Assembly: GCA_018824085.1 (NCBI GenBank)
Contig: JAHJHI010000037.1
Span: forward strand, 1 to 64,000
From: Gammaproteobacteria bacterium
Lineage (GTDB): Bacteria; Pseudomonadota; Gammaproteobacteria; Burkholderiales; Rhodocyclaceae
Direction of reading: 5' to 3'
Length of the DNA stretch: 64,000 nucleotides
The position numbers were made by a program, and so were the translations under genes. The notes under the pieces were generated by a model that made no database searches, had not been told where the DNA came from, and saw nothing but the letters and a program-made list of their open reading frames with translations. The first letter of the stretch is position 1. The number at the start of each line of letters is the position of its first letter. Shown in pieces: positions 17,267-27,413 of this stretch.

Positions 17267-18007
17267 ATGACGAAACGAGTGGCGCTGGTAACCGGAGGCA
17301 TGGGCGGTCTGGGCACGGCCATATGCAAGGCTCTGGCCAAGGACGGTTTTACCGTGGTGGCCAACTGTCTGCCCGCGTTCCCCCAAAAGGACGAATGGCT
17401 GGCGAGCATGAAATCGGAGGGTTTCGAATTCAAGGCCGCCGAAGGTGATGTGTCCGATTACGATTCCTGCAAGGACATGATCGACAAGGTGGAGCAGGAG
17501 GTCGGGCCGGTGTCCGTGGTGATCAACAACGCCGGCATCACGCGCGACAAGTTCTTCTCCAAGATGGACAAGTCGCAATGGGACGCGGTGCTCACCACCA
17601 ATCTCGACAGCCTGTTCAATGTGACGCACCAGGTGGCTGCCCGCATGGCCGAGCGCGGCTGGGGTCGCATCATCAACATCTCCTCCGTCAATGGCGTCAA
17701 GGGTCAGGCGGGTCAGACCAACTATTCCGCGGCAAAGGCGGGCGTGGTCGGCTTCACGAAGGCGCTGGCTGCGGAAATGGCGTCGAAGGGCGTGACCGTC
17801 AACGCGATCGCACCGGGCTATATCGGCACGGACATGGTCATGGCGATCCGCGACGACATCCGTCAAGGCATCGTTGATTCGGTGCCGATGAAACGTCTCG
17901 GCAAACCCGAGGAGATCGGCGCTGCCGTGTCCTACCTGGCGTCTGATCTGGCCGGTTACGTGACGGGTGCTACGCTCAACATCAACGGCGGCCTCTACTA
18001 TCAGTAA
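17267..18007 (+). CDS. phaB: acetoacetyl-CoA reductase (second copy)
   Basis: The second 246-residue PhaB-type SDR. TGGMGGLG is at 9-16, and catalytic Ser140, Tyr153 and Lys157 match the numbering of the Cupriavidus enzyme. The start ATG at 17267 follows GGGAGAAG and begins TKRVALVTGG. An upstream in-frame codon would add 13 unconserved residues. It is separated from the first copy by 86 bp. The two copies may differ in cofactor or chain-length preference or expression. The sequence alone does not show which carries most flux. The gene ends just before a strong hairpin. Confidence 0.95.
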   Translation: MTKRVALVTGGMGGLGTAICKALAKDGFTVVANCLPAFPQKDEWLASMKSEGFEFKAAEGDVSDYDSCKDMIDKVEQEVGPVSVVINNAGITRDKFFSKMDKSQWDAVLTTNLDSLFNVTHQVAARMAERGWGRIINISSVNGVKGQAGQTNYSAAKAGVVGFTKALAAEMASKGVTVNAIAPGYIGTDMVMAIRDDIRQGIVDSVPMKRLGKPEEIGAAVSYLASDLAGYVTGATLNINGGLYYQ

Positions 18008-18025
18008 GCCTTCGTTGCGGCATGT

Positions 18026-18062
18026 CAAAGGCCTCATGCGGCACTGCCGCATGAGGCCTTTG
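18026..18062. terminator. strong hairpin after phaB2
   Basis: An 18-bp perfect inverted repeat (CAAAGGCCTCATGCGGCA and its complement) around one central base. It is followed by a weak T-rich stretch (tttgcttgctgtatt). It could end the phaCBB transcript and separate phaR. The T-tract is short, so it may also act as an mRNA-stabilising stem. Confidence 0.65.
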
Positions 18063-18136
18063 CTTGCTGTATTATCAAAAAACAGTGGGCGGAGCCTACC
18101 GCCCCGTGCAGTGCCAACGAGCGAGGACGACAAACA

Positions 18137-18742
18137 ATGAGTGCTACTGAAAGCCGCGAGGGGACAGCGTCCACACACAGGCTGATCAAGAAGTATCCCA
18201 ACCGCCGGCTTTACGACACACGCACGAGTTCCTACATCACGTTGTCCGACGTGAAGGAACTGGTTCTCGAGAACGCCAATTTTCAGGTGGTCGATGCGAA
18301 GAGCGGAGACGACCTGACCCGCAGCATCCTGTTGCAGATCATCATCGAAGAAGAAAGTGGCGGCGTGCCGATGTTCACGTCCGACCTGCTGTCGCAGATG
18401 ATCCGTTTCTACGGCAACGCGATGCAGGGCATGATGGGCAAGTACCTTGAGGGCAACATCAAGGCCTTTACTGACGTGCAGTCCAAGCTGCAGGATCAGG
18501 CGCGTGCCATCTACGGCGACAACAATGCGATGAGCAAGGATCTCTGGGCGCAGTTCCTGAACTTCCAGGGGCCGGCCATGCAGAGCATGATGGGCGCCTA
18601 CATGGAGCAGAGCAAACGCATGTTCGTGCAGATGCAGGAGCAGATCGAGCAGCAGACCCGCTCGATGATGTCCGGCTTCAAGTTCCCGGGCTTCGGACCG
18701 GGTACGGGTGGGGGTGCCGATAAGGGCCCGCAAAACAAGTAG
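18137..18742 (+). CDS. phaR: polyhydroxyalkanoate synthesis repressor PhaR
   Basis: A 201-residue PhaR. The N-terminal PHA-accumulation regulator DNA-binding domain (about 14-75) has the hallmark [21 protein letters not shown] repeated PHB-accumulation domain follows, and the C-terminus is rich in Gln/Met ([13 protein letters not shown]). The protein binds both granule surface and DNA, so free PhaR represses phasin and its own gene when no polymer is present. No phasin gene is in the window. It sits after a strong hairpin and is probably transcribed on its own as well as with the pha genes. Confidence 0.96.
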   Translation: MSATESREGTASTHRLIKKYPNRRLYDTRTSSYITLSDVKELVLENANFQVVDAKSGDDLTRSILLQIIIEEESGGVPMFTSDLLSQMIRFYGNAMQGMMGKYLEGNIKAFTDVQSKLQDQARAIYGDNNAMSKDLWAQFLNFQGPAMQSMMGAYMEQSKRMFVQMQEQIEQQTRSMMSGFKFPGFGPGTGGGADKGPQNK

Positions 18743-18780
18743 ACCAAGTAGACTGCAGGGTTTTGCGGCCGAGACGCGGC

Positions 18781-20145
18781 ATGATCCTCACTTCCCAGAC
18801 TGACAGCACTCCGACACAGCCGGCCCGCAGGGTCGGCTTTGTTTCTCTCGGCTGCCCCAAGGCAACCGTGGATTCCGAATCCATCCTGACCCGGCTACGC
18901 GCGGAAGGCTACGAAATCGTACCGACCTACGACGATGCGGACGTCGTCGTGGTCAACACCTGTGGCTTCATCGATGCGGCGGTCGAGGAATCGCTGGACG
19001 CGATCGGAGAGGCGCTGGCCGAGAACGGTCGTGTCATCGTGACCGGCTGCATGGGTGCCGAAGGCAGCAAGCGCCAGCAGGTGCTCGAAACTCACCCGCA
19101 GATTCTTGCCGTCACCGGGCCGCACGCGACCGAAGAAGTCATGGATGCGGTGCACCGGCATCTGCCGAAGCCGCACGATCCGTTCAGCGATCTGGTGCCG
19201 CCGCAGGGCATACGCTTGACCCCCTCGCACTACGCCTACCTGAAGATTTCCGAAGGCTGCAACCACCGCTGCAGCTTCTGCATCATCCCGTCGATGCGCG
19301 GTGACCTTGTGAGCCGGCCGATCGGTGACGTCATGCGCGAGGCGGAAACGCTGCGCGACGCAGGTGTGCGCGAACTGCTCATCGTGTCGCAGGACACCAG
19401 TGCCTACGGGGTGGATGTGAAGTACCGCACCGGCTTCTGGGGCGGCAAGCCGCTGCGCACCAAGCTGTACGACCTGGCAAGCGCGCTGGGCGAGCTCGGC
19501 ATCTGGGTGCGCATGCACTACGTCTATCCGTATCCGCACGTCGACGACATCATTCCGCTGATGGCCGAAGGCAAGATCCTGCCTTACCTCGACGTGCCGT
19601 TCCAGCACGCCAGCCCGCGCGTGCTCAAGGCGATGAAGCGGCCGGCCAATGCCGAGAACAATCTCGACCGCATCCGTGCCTGGCGTGCCATGTGCCCGGA
19701 CATCACGATACGCAGCACCTTCATCACCGGTTTCCCCGGCGAAACCGACGCCGAATTCGAGGAGCTGCTGGCATTCCTCGGCGAGGCGCGGCTCGACCGC
19801 GTGGGCTGTTTCGCCTATTCGCCGGTCGACGGGGCGAGCGCCAATGACCTGCCCGGTGCCGTACCCCAGGAGCTGCGTGAAGAGCGCCGGCAGCGCCTCA
19901 TGGAGTTCCAGGAGGACATCAGCACGCAGCGCCTGGAAGAGAAGATCGACCGGGAGATGATCGTGCTGGTGGACGAGGTCGATGAGGACGGCGCCGTCGC
20001 CCGTACGGAAGGTGATGCGCCGGATATCGACGGCCTGGTGCACATCCTTGATGGCCATGAGCTGGAGGTTGGCGAGTTCGTGCGTGTACGCATCACGGAC
20101 TGCGACGTACACGACCTCTACGCAGAAACCCTCGGCGAGCACTAG
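18781..20145 (+). CDS. rimO: ribosomal protein S12 (aspartate89-C3) methylthiotransferase
   Basis: A 454-residue radical-SAM methylthiotransferase. The N-terminal UPF0004 domain has three cluster cysteines (C25 in [13 protein letters not shown]61 in NTCGF, C90 in TGCMG). The radical-SAM CxxxCxxC is at C160, C164 and C167 (CNHRCSFC). A C-terminal TRAM domain is at about 385-450. It methylthiolates Asp89 of ribosomal protein S12. The ATG at 18781 is preferred over an upstream TTG. It lies 38 bp after phaR, a location unrelated in function, and nearly abuts the FAD oxidase gene. Confidence 0.96.
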   Translation: MILTSQTDSTPTQPARRVGFVSLGCPKATVDSESILTRLRAEGYEIVPTYDDADVVVVNTCGFIDAAVEESLDAIGEALAENGRVIVTGCMGAEGSKRQQVLETHPQILAVTGPHATEEVMDAVHRHLPKPHDPFSDLVPPQGIRLTPSHYAYLKISEGCNHRCSFCIIPSMRGDLVSRPIGDVMREAETLRDAGVRELLIVSQDTSAYGVDVKYRTGFWGGKPLRTKLYDLASALGELGIWVRMHYVYPYPHVDDIIPLMAEGKILPYLDVPFQHASPRVLKAMKRPANAENNLDRIRAWRAMCPDITIRSTFITGFPGETDAEFEELLAFLGEARLDRVGCFAYSPVDGASANDLPGAVPQELREERRQRLMEFQEDISTQRLEEKIDREMIVLVDEVDEDGAVARTEGDAPDIDGLVHILDGHELEVGEFVRVRITDCDVHDLYAETLGEH

Positions 20146-20148
20146 GTG

Positions 20149-21591
20149 ATGCAGGGCGGGCGCCTCGATGCTGCGCTCGCGCGACTGCGCGACATCGTTG
20201 GCGCCGGGCACGTACTGACCTCAAGGCGGGACATCGACCCCTACTGCACCGACTGGCGCGGCCGCTATCACGGTGATGCGCTGTGCGTAGTGCGTCCGGC
20301 CTCGGTCGAGGCGCTGTCGCAGGTTGTACACGTGTGCGCCGAAGCCGGGCTGCCTATGGTGCCGCAAGGCGGCAATACCGGTCTGTGCGGAGGCGCCACG
20401 CCCCGCGCCGGTCGCCAGGACGTCCTGGTGAGCCTGTCGCGGCTCGACCGCATCCGCGCCGTGGATCACGACAACGCATCGATCACGGTTGAGGCCGGCT
20501 GCACGCTCGCCGATGTACAGGCGGCCGCGCAGGCTGTGGGCCTGCTGTTCCCGCTCAGCCTCGCGTCGGAAGGGTCGTGCGAGATCGGCGGCAACCTGTC
20601 CACGAATGCCGGCGGCGTGCATGTGCTGCGCTACGGCAACGCACGCGACCAGGTGCTCGGGCTGGAAGTGGTGCTGCCGGATGGACGCGTCTGGGACGGT
20701 CTGCGTGCATTGCGCAAGGACAACACGGGGTACGACCTCAAACATCTGTTCATCGGCGCCGAGGGCACGCTGGGCTTCATTACGGCGGCCGTGCTGCGGC
20801 TCGCCCCGCGACCGGCACACAGTGCGCTGGCCTGGGTTGCCCTCGACAGCGCGCAGCACGCCATCGAGCTGCTGCATGGCGTGCGCGAACGGATGGGCGA
20901 TTCGCTCAACGCCTTCGAACTGGTGGGACGCGCAGCGCTTGATCTCGTGCTGCGCCACATGCCGGGAGCGCGGGACCCGTTTGCCGCGCCATCGCCCTGG
21001 TACGCGCTGATCGAGCTGACGGGCAACGACGCGGCGCTCGGGCCGCAGTTTGAACGGGTGCTGTCCGGCTTCATGGAACAGGGCCTGTTGCGGGATGCCG
21101 TCATTGCGCAGGACATCGCGCAGGCGAGGGCGCTATGGGCGCTGCGCGAGAACATCTCCGAAGCGCAACGCGTGGAGGGGTTCAGCGTCAAGCACGATAT
21201 CAGCGTGCCGGTCAGCGCCATCGCGCGCTTCATCGCGGACACCGGAGCCCGCCTGGAGGCGGCATTGCCCGGCGTGCGCGTCGTCGCGTTCGGACATGCC
21301 GGTGACGGCAACCTGCACTACAACCTGTCGTTCGCCGAGGTCGCCGACAATGCGCGCCTGATCGCCGATTCGCGGTCTGCGAGCGCGCTTGTCCACGACT
21401 GCGTGCTCGCGCTCTCCGGCTCCATCTCCGCGGAACACGGCATCGGGCAACTCAAGCGCGACTTGCTGGTGCACTGCAAGAGTCCGGTCGAGATGGACCT
21501 GATGCGCGCACTCAAGAACGCATTTGATCCGCATGGCCTGATGAACCCCGGCAAGGTGCTGCAGGACCGATTGATACGCACCACGGATTAG
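20149..21591 (+). CDS. FAD-binding oxidase/dehydrogenase, GlcD/D2HGDH type
   Basis: A 480-residue flavoprotein of the vanillyl-alcohol oxidase fold. The FAD-binding PCMH domain is at about 40-220, with the PQGGNTGLCGGATPR pyrophosphate loop. The C-terminal oxidase domain contains HAGDGNLHYN and a final EHGIGQLKRD...MNPGK signature. This is the family of D-lactate, glycolate (GlcD) and D-2-hydroxyglutarate dehydrogenases. The exact substrate is not set by sequence. The start could be GTG 20146 or ATG 20149. The ATG is chosen, four bases after the rimO stop. Confidence 0.9.
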   Translation: MQGGRLDAALARLRDIVGAGHVLTSRRDIDPYCTDWRGRYHGDALCVVRPASVEALSQVVHVCAEAGLPMVPQGGNTGLCGGATPRAGRQDVLVSLSRLDRIRAVDHDNASITVEAGCTLADVQAAAQAVGLLFPLSLASEGSCEIGGNLSTNAGGVHVLRYGNARDQVLGLEVVLPDGRVWDGLRALRKDNTGYDLKHLFIGAEGTLGFITAAVLRLAPRPAHSALAWVALDSAQHAIELLHGVRERMGDSLNAFELVGRAALDLVLRHMPGARDPFAAPSPWYALIELTGNDAALGPQFERVLSGFMEQGLLRDAVIAQDIAQARALWALRENISEAQRVEGFSVKHDISVPVSAIARFIADTGARLEAALPGVRVVAFGHAGDGNLHYNLSFAEVADNARLIADSRSASALVHDCVLALSGSISAEHGIGQLKRDLLVHCKSPVEMDLMRALKNAFDPHGLMNPGKVLQDRLIRTTD

Positions 21592-21662
21592 TCGATGTGC
21601 ATTTTCAATCCATGCGGAATGGGTGGTCTGTCAGGCGGAGAAAAAATAATCACGAATCCTTC

Positions 21663-21690
21663 TTTACAAACCCCGGAGAGTGCTTATAAT
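21663..21690 (+). promoter_or_regulatory. sigma70 promoter of the tRNA operon
   Basis: TTTACA (21663-21668) and a perfect TATAAT (21685-21690) are separated by 16 bp. A GC-rich discriminator (GCGCGTC) follows, as expected for a stringently controlled stable-RNA promoter. It lies 16 bp before tRNA-Ala. Confidence 0.85.
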
Positions 21691-21706
21691 GCGCGTCTCT
21701 TTCGAC

Positions 21707-21782
<76 letters not shown>

Positions 21783-21808
21783 GACGAAAGAGAAAGAAGC
21801 AAAACTAG

Positions 21809-21884
21809 GTCCCCATCGTCTAGAGGCCTAGGACACTACCCTTTCACGGTAGGTACCGGGGTTCGAATCCCCGTGGGGACGCCA
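21809..21884 (+). tRNA. tRNA-Glu (TTC)
   Basis: A 76-nt cloverleaf: acceptor GTCCCCA/TGGGGAC, anticodon stem CTACC/GGTAG with loop CTTTCAC, T-loop TTCGAAT and encoded CCA. Anticodon TTC for glutamate. It is 26 nt after tRNA-Ala in the same transcript. Confidence 0.96.
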
Positions 21885-21938
21885 GTGATTTTCACTGGCC
21901 CAGGAAGTCCGGAGTAAAGCTAGTGCCGGCACCAACAA

Positions 21939-22015
21939 GGAGTGGTAGTTCAGTTGGTTAGAATACCGGCCTGTCACGCCGGGGGTCGCGGGTTCGAGTC
22001 CCGTCCACTCCGCCA
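21939..22015 (+). tRNA. tRNA-Asp (GTC)
   Basis: A 77-nt cloverleaf: acceptor GGAGTGG/CCACTCC, anticodon stem CCGGC/GCCGG with loop CTGTCAC, T-loop TTCGAGT and encoded CCA. Anticodon GTC for aspartate. Last gene of the tRNA operon. Confidence 0.96.
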
Positions 22016-22051
22016 GCAGTCAGCGTAGCATTTCCGATGCCGCGCTTTGTC

Positions 22052-22077
22052 AAAGGGCCGCGAAAGCGGCCCTTTTT
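22052..22077 (+). terminator. Rho-independent terminator of the tRNA operon
   Basis: A 10-bp stem AAAGGGCCGC / GCGGCCCTTT with a GAAA tetraloop and a run of five T. It lies 36 bp after tRNA-Asp. Confidence 0.92.
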
Positions 22078-22231
22078 CATTTCCGTTTCCTTTCCGCCCC
22101 GCGCTGCCGCATGTCCGGCAAGAAGCCTGCGGCACGCGGCCGCATGATGCGTCGCGCATCTCGCCGTGCAGGCAGCCGCCATCGCCGGGCGGTGTTACGC
22201 TCTGACTTCCCCTGACCCGGATCGGCTTCGT

Positions 22232-25200
22232 ATGTCCGTTGAATCCTTCCTGTCCCGTCCGCGCGTGCGCAAGACCATCGTCGCTGTCGTCGCCGCCGTG
22301 CTGCTGTACGGCCTGTTCGGCGCGCTGGTTGCACCCCATCTCGTCAAATCACTGGCGCAAAAGCACGGCTCTGCCTATCTGGGCAGGCAGGTGACGTTGC
22401 AGGACGTATCCATCAATCCGTACACGCTGCAGCTGACCGTCAGCGGCCTGCGCGTGCTGGAGGCGAACGGCAAGGACGAGGCGGTGACGCTGGCAAGCCT
22501 GACGGTCGATGCGGAGTGGATATCGCTGATCGAGATGGCACCGGTGGTGCGCGCATTGCAGATCGAGCAGCCCTGGGTGCGCATCGTGCGGTTCGACGAG
22601 GAGGGGCGATACAACTACAGCGACGTGCTGCAAAAGATTCTCGCGGAACCGAAGAGCGAAGGGAATGCGAGCTTTTCCATCAACAACATCGTGCTGCACG
22701 GCGGACGCATCGACATCGACGACCAGCCATTCGCACGCAAGCATTCGATCAGCGACATCGAGATCGGCCTGCCCTTCGTGTCCAATCTGCCGACCGACAT
22801 CGAACTGTACGTCGAGCCGTCGGTGTCGGCCCGCATCAATGATGCGCCGTTCGCCGTCAGGGGACGCGTGAGGCCGTTCATCGACGAGCGCGAGGCAACG
22901 CTCAAGATCGAATTCAATGCGCTCAACCTCGCGCGCTACGACGAGTATTCGCCGGTGCCGCTGGGCTTCCGGATTTCATCCGGGTCGCTGGATACCGACA
23001 TCGAGCTGCGCTTTCGCCAGCCGTTGAAAGGCGAGCCGCTGATCGCGCTGCACGGCACGCTGGAGTTGCGCGATCTGGAACTCGACAGCCGCGACGGCAA
23101 ATCGCTGATAAAGCTGCCGGCGCTCGACATGGTGCTCAACGAAATCGAGCCGCTGGCCGGCAAGGTGGATATCGCCAGCATCCGCATCGACCAGCCCGAC
23201 TTCGAAGTCGCGCGCACGCGTGACGGCAAGTTCAACCTTGCCGCGCTGCTGCCGAGGCCGCGTGCCGCCGCGCCGTCGGAGACTGCCGTCGCCCCGGTGG
23301 CCACCACGCCGGATCCGCAAGCGCCCGTGAAGCCGGATGCCGCGTCTGTTGCCGACGTGCCCGGACCCGATGCGCAGGTGCCGGAGGTGCCCGCCAGGGC
23401 TGTCGACGCGGCGGTCCCGGCCCAGGCGTCCCGCCCCGACGTGAAGGTCGCGCTGCTGGAGGTGCTGCAGGCGCGTCTCGCCTTCAACGACGAAATGCCG
23501 GCCAAGCCGGTCGCGTACGTCATCGAACCGATGGACATCGTGTTGCGCGACTTCTCGCTGAATGGCGACGCGCCGGCCAATCTGGTGGTGTCCGCGACGG
23601 CCGACGACGGCGCACGTCTGGCGCTGGATGCCAGGGTGCTGGCGTCGACGCCGGGTATCGACGGCGAACTGACGGTGAGTGGCGTCGACCTTCCGCGCTT
23701 CGCCGCCTACTTCGCCGACCGCGTCAGTTTCTCGGTCGAGCAGGCGCAGGCGCGCGTCGGCAGCCGCTTTCGGGTAACGCTCGCGGACGGTGTGCCGCAG
23801 GGCGAGATCGAGATCGGCGAAGCCGGCCTGTCGCAGCTGCGGCTCGTCCGCAACGGCGAGAAAGTCGCCTTCGCGCAGGCCGATGACGTCGTGCTCACGG
23901 GTGCGAAGGTGAACCTTGCCGCGCATGCTGTCTCCATCGACGCGTTCAATCTGGTCAAACCGCGACTGCGGATGGTGCGCGAGCGCGACGGGACGCTCGA
24001 CCTGGCGGCTCTGGTGCGCCCGGCGCCGCCTGGTCCGCCTGCGGTGTCGCAGGATGTCGCCGCCGCACCGGCCTGGAAGGCGCTGCTCGCCACGTTCAAG
24101 CTCACCGACGGTACGCTGCGAGTCGAGGACCGCACGCTGGCGAAGCCGGCCGTCATCGACATCGATCGCGTTTCGCTTGCCGTCGGCAACGTGGGTACCG
24201 ATCCGGCGCTGAAGTCCCGCGTCGATCTCGCATTCCGCGACGCGAAAGGCGGTCTGTTCGGCGCGCGCGGCGGATTCTCGCTGGCACCGATGCAGGCGAA
24301 CCTGAAGCTCGATGCGCGCCGCCTCGACCTGCTGGTCGGCCAGCCATGGATGGCGGAACAGCTCAACGCGACCCTGCTGAACGGCACCGTCAGCCTGCGC
24401 GGCGATCTGGGCGTGCGGGTCCAGCAGGCGGGCGACTGGTCGTTGGCCTGGAACGGTGAAACCACTGTCGAGGACATCAAGCTCAGCGAGCCCGGCAAGG
24501 CGACCGACCTGCTGAAGTGGCGCTCGCTGTTCGTCGGCGGCGTTGCGCTGAAGCTCGATAGCGCAACGCCCGGCGTGCTGAGCGCTCTGACGATCGACCA
24601 GCTGGCGCTGTCCGATTATTTCGCGCGCATCATCGTGTCGCCCCAGGGGCGGCTCAATCTGCAGGACATCATGCGTTCGGCGGACGTGCCGGCGCAGGCC
24701 GCCGCCACGCCGTCCGCGATCGCCGCCGCACCGGCGGTGACGGCACCTGCAAATGTTCCGGCGAAAGTCGCACCGGCGAATGCCGGACCGCGTCCGCCGA
24801 TCGAGATCAAGGCCATCGTGCTGCAGGGCGGACAGGTCGATTTCAGCGACTTCTTCGTCAAGCCCAACTATCGCGCGCAGTTGTCCGAACTCGGCGGGCG
24901 CGTGTCCGGCGTGCGTTCCTCGGGCGGCGCGCCGGGTGAAGTCGAACTGCGTGGTCTGGTCGAAGGGTCGGCGCCGATCGACATCACGGGGCGTATCGAT
25001 CCGCTGGCCGAGAAGCTGTTTCTCGACATCAAGGCGAGTGCCCGCGGCATCGAGCTGGCACCGCTGTCGCCGTATTCCGGCAAGTACGTCGGCTACGGCA
25101 TCGAGAAGGGCAAGCTCAGCGTGAACGTGGCCTACAAGATCGAGAACGACAAGCTGACGGCGAAGAACAATGTGGTGCTCGACCAGCTGACCTTCGGCGA

Positions 25201-26050
25201 CCGGGTCGACAGTCCGGACGCGATCAAGGCGCCGGTACAGCTCGCGGTGTCCTTGCTGAAGGATCGCAACGGCGTCATCGACATCAATCTTCCGATCAGC
25301 GGTTCGCTGTCCGATCCGCAGTTTTCCATCGGCGGGCTGGTCGGACGCGTCATCGTGAATTTCATCGTCAAGGCGGTGACCGCACCGTTCGCCTTGCTGG
25401 GATCCTTGTTCGGCTCGCAGGCGGATCTCGACCATGTCGCCTTCGCGCCGGGGCGCGCCGCGCTCAGCGATACCGCACGCGGCAAGCTGGACACGCTGGG
25501 CAAGGCGCTGACCGACCGGCCGGCGCTCAAGCTCGAAGTGACCGGGCGCACCGATCGCTCGGTCGACGTCGAGGGCTACCGCCGCGCACTGCTGGAGCGC
25601 AAGGTGCGCGAACTCAAGGCCGGGCGCACGAAGACACCGCTCGAAGAGGTGAAGGTCGAGCCGGGCGAGTACGCCGACCTGCTGGAGCGCGTCTACAAGG
25701 ACACGGACTTCCCGAAGCCGCGCAACGTCATCGGCATGCTCAAGGACCTGCCGGTGCCGGAGATGGAAAAGCTCATCTTCACCAACACGGAAGTCAGCGA
25801 CGAAGATCTGCGCATGCTCGGCCTCGCGCGCGCCCAGGTGGTGAAGGACTACCTGGTACGCAACGGCAAGATCGACGACAGCCGTTTGTTCGTGCTCGCG
25901 CCAAAGACCGGCGCCGATGGCGGGAAGAAGGCAGCCGACGCGGCGACGGGGGCGGCGACCGGCGCTGTCGCGACCGACCCCCTTGCATCCGGGGCGAAGG
26001 CGGCCGGCAGCGGAAGTCCGCCTGCGCGCGCCGATTTCTCGATGCGCTGA
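22232..26050 (+). CDS. large DUF748 (AsmA-like) envelope protein
   Basis: A 1272-residue protein with one N-terminal membrane helix (about 13-35, TIVAVVAAVLLYGLFGALVA) and a very long periplasmic region. Repeated DUF748/AsmA-like beta segments recur, such as VTLQDVSINPYTLQLTVSGL and DGKFNLAALLPRP. Ala/Pro-rich linkers fall near 355-415 and 830-855. The final part (about 1070-1250) has an OmpA-like flavour (LDTLGKALTDRPALKLEVTG). AsmA-like proteins are thought to form bridges that carry lipid across the periplasm, so a role in outer-membrane lipid homeostasis is a reasonable inference. The start ATG at 22232 begins the family N-terminus. It is convergent with the PAS receptor gene. Confidence 0.85.
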   Translation: MSVESFLSRPRVRKTIVAVVAAVLLYGLFGALVAPHLVKSLAQKHGSAYLGRQVTLQDVSINPYTLQLTVSGLRVLEANGKDEAVTLASLTVDAEWISLIEMAPVVRALQIEQPWVRIVRFDEEGRYNYSDVLQKILAEPKSEGNASFSINNIVLHGGRIDIDDQPFARKHSISDIEIGLPFVSNLPTDIELYVEPSVSARINDAPFAVRGRVRPFIDEREATLKIEFNALNLARYDEYSPVPLGFRISSGSLDTDIELRFRQPLKGEPLIALHGTLELRDLELDSRDGKSLIKLPALDMVLNEIEPLAGKVDIASIRIDQPDFEVARTRDGKFNLAALLPRPRAAAPSETAVAPVATTPDPQAPVKPDAASVADVPGPDAQVPEVPARAVDAAVPAQASRPDVKVALLEVLQARLAFNDEMPAKPVAYVIEPMDIVLRDFSLNGDAPANLVVSATADDGARLALDARVLASTPGIDGELTVSGVDLPRFAAYFADRVSFSVEQAQARVGSRFRVTLADGVPQGEIEIGEAGLSQLRLVRNGEKVAFAQADDVVLTGAKVNLAAHAVSIDAFNLVKPRLRMVRERDGTLDLAALVRPAPPGPPAVSQDVAAAPAWKALLATFKLTDGTLRVEDRTLAKPAVIDIDRVSLAVGNVGTDPALKSRVDLAFRDAKGGLFGARGGFSLAPMQANLKLDARRLDLLVGQPWMAEQLNATLLNGTVSLRGDLGVRVQQAGDWSLAWNGETTVEDIKLSEPGKATDLLKWRSLFVGGVALKLDSATPGVLSALTIDQLALSDYFARIIVSPQGRLNLQDIMRSADVPAQAAATPSAIAAAPAVTAPANVPAKVAPANAGPRPPIEIKAIVLQGGQVDFSDFFVKPNYRAQLSELGGRVSGVRSSGGAPGEVELRGLVEGSAPIDITGRIDPLAEKLFLDIKASARGIELAPLSPYSGKYVGYGIEKGKLSVNVAYKIENDKLTAKNNVVLDQLTFGDRVDSPDAIKAPVQLAVSLLKDRNGVIDINLPISGSLSDPQFSIGGLVGRVIVNFIVKAVTAPFALLGSLFGSQADLDHVAFAPGRAALSDTARGKLDTLGKALTDRPALKLEVTGRTDRSVDVEGYRRALLERKVRELKAGRTKTPLEEVKVEPGEYADLLERVYKDTDFPKPRNVIGMLKDLPVPEMEKLIFTNTEVSDEDLRMLGLARAQVVKDYLVRNGKIDDSRLFVLAPKTGADGGKKAADAATGAATGAVATDPLASGAKAAGSGSPPARADFSMR

Positions 26051-26078
26051 GCGACGCTCGCCCGGCCCCGCACCGGCG

Positions 26079-27413
26079 TCAGAGTGCGGTTTCCTCCTGC
26101 GGGATGAAGCGCGCGATCTGTTCGGTCGCCTCGCGCGTGCGTTCCGACAGCGTGCGAACCTCGTCGGCGACGACCGAGAAGCCGCGCCCCGCGTCGCCCG
26201 CGCGCGCCGCTTCGATGGCCGCATTCAGTGCCAGACGGTTCGTCTGGTTGGCGATGTCGCGGATGGTGGTGACGATGTCGCGGATCTTCTGCACGTTGTC
26301 GCCCAGTTGCTGACGCTGTCGCAGTTCCAGCGCCTGCAGTTCGGTCGCGTTGTGCTCCGCCTCGATGCAGGTGAGTGCGCCCACCACGCGCAGCGGTGTG
26401 CCGTCGGCCGTGCGCCGTGTGCGGCCGCGGGCGCGGAACCATCGGTACGTGCCGTCCTTGCAGCGCAGCCGGTAGTCGATCGAGTATGGCGTACGGCCGC
26501 TGCGGTCCATCAGATGATCGGTGAACGCCTTGAGCACGCGTGGCTTGTCTTCCGGGTGCAGGCGTGACGCCCAGCTGTCGAGCACGTCCGGAAATTCCTG
26601 TTCCGTTTCGAAACCGAGCAGGTGCCGGAACTGCATCGACCACCAGAACGTGTTCGACGGGTTGACCGGGTCACCGGCCACGACGTCAAGATCCCAGATG
26701 CCGTCGGCGAGCATTTCGCTGGCCAGTTCAAAGCGAGTGAGCGCGACGTCGAGCCGCGCGCTGTCTTCCCGGCTGCGCGTGACGTCCGTCAGCGAACCGG
26801 TCAGATGCACGTTGCCGTGTGCGTCGCGCCGGCCCGTCACCCGGCTGACGAACAGGCGATAGCTGCCATCCTTGCCGGCAAGGCGGTACTCGCTGTCCGG
26901 CCATCGCGTGTCGTCGCGAGCCGACCACTGGCGGGCGAGCGTGTCCAGCGCCTGCTTGCGGTCGTCCGGATGCAGGCGCTCGGCCCAGCTGCCCAGACAA
27001 TCCGGGAAGTCCGTGCTGTCACTGAAACCGAGCATGTGGCGCAGGCTGTCCGACCACCACACCGGATGCTGCATGGCCGGGACGCGCGTGTCGCCGGGTT
27101 GCGTGTCCCACAGGCCGGCGTCGACCACCGACGTGATCATCGCGGCGCGTGCTTCGGCGGATTCGGCGCGCCGGCGCAGTGCATCGCATTCGGTGGCATT
27201 GACGCCGGCCGCCTGTTCCAGCGCCTGCGCGCGCTCCAGCGCGGCCTGCTCGCGCGAGCGTGCGGTGGCCAGCAGGCTGGACAGCATCGTCAGCAGCTGG
27301 CGTTCGCCGGAGCGGCCTTTCGCGGACGGGCAATAGTCCTCGTTGCGCGAGGCGCAGTCGACGATGGATCGGATTTCTTCGCGAAAACGTTTTCCGGGCA
27401 ACCAAGGCAGCAT
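26079..27413 (-). CDS. soluble PAS-PAS chemoreceptor with a short MCP signalling domain
   Basis: A 444-residue protein without membrane segments. A coiled coil at about 40-90 precedes two PAS domains of the PAS_3 type (about 95-215 and 225-345), each with a W-W-S and LGF..EFPD...W..RLHP pattern and PAC end ([18 protein letters not shown]). The last 88 residues contain the receptor tip ([21 protein letters not shown]) on very short stalks. It resembles Aer/BdlA-like soluble sensors that couple to CheA/CheW. No cofactor can be assigned. The start at 27413 has a GGAAGGA site. No chemotaxis genes are nearby. Confidence 0.88.
   Translation of the reverse strand: MLPWLPGKRFREEIRSIVDCASRNEDYCPSAKGRSGERQLLTMLSSLLATARSREQAALERAQALEQAAGVNATECDALRRRAESAEARAAMITSVVDAGLWDTQPGDTRVPAMQHPVWWSDSLRHMLGFSDSTDFPDCLGSWAERLHPDDRKQALDTLARQWSARDDTRWPDSEYRLAGKDGSYRLFVSRVTGRRDAHGNVHLTGSLTDVTRSREDSARLDVALTRFELASEMLADGIWDLDVVAGDPVNPSNTFWWSMQFRHLLGFETEQEFPDVLDSWASRLHPEDKPRVLKAFTDHLMDRSGRTPYSIDYRLRCKDGTYRWFRARGRTRRTADGTPLRVVGALTCIEAEHNATELQALELRQRQQLGDNVQKIRDIVTTIRDIANQTNRLALNAAIEAARAGDAGRGFSVVADEVRTLSERTREATEQIARFIPQEETAL

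Noticed and set aside
22976-26224. 1082-codon minus-strand frame opposite the DUF748 gene
   Set aside because: Antisense shadow of a GC-rich gene; composition dominated by Arg, His and Gln, no start signal.
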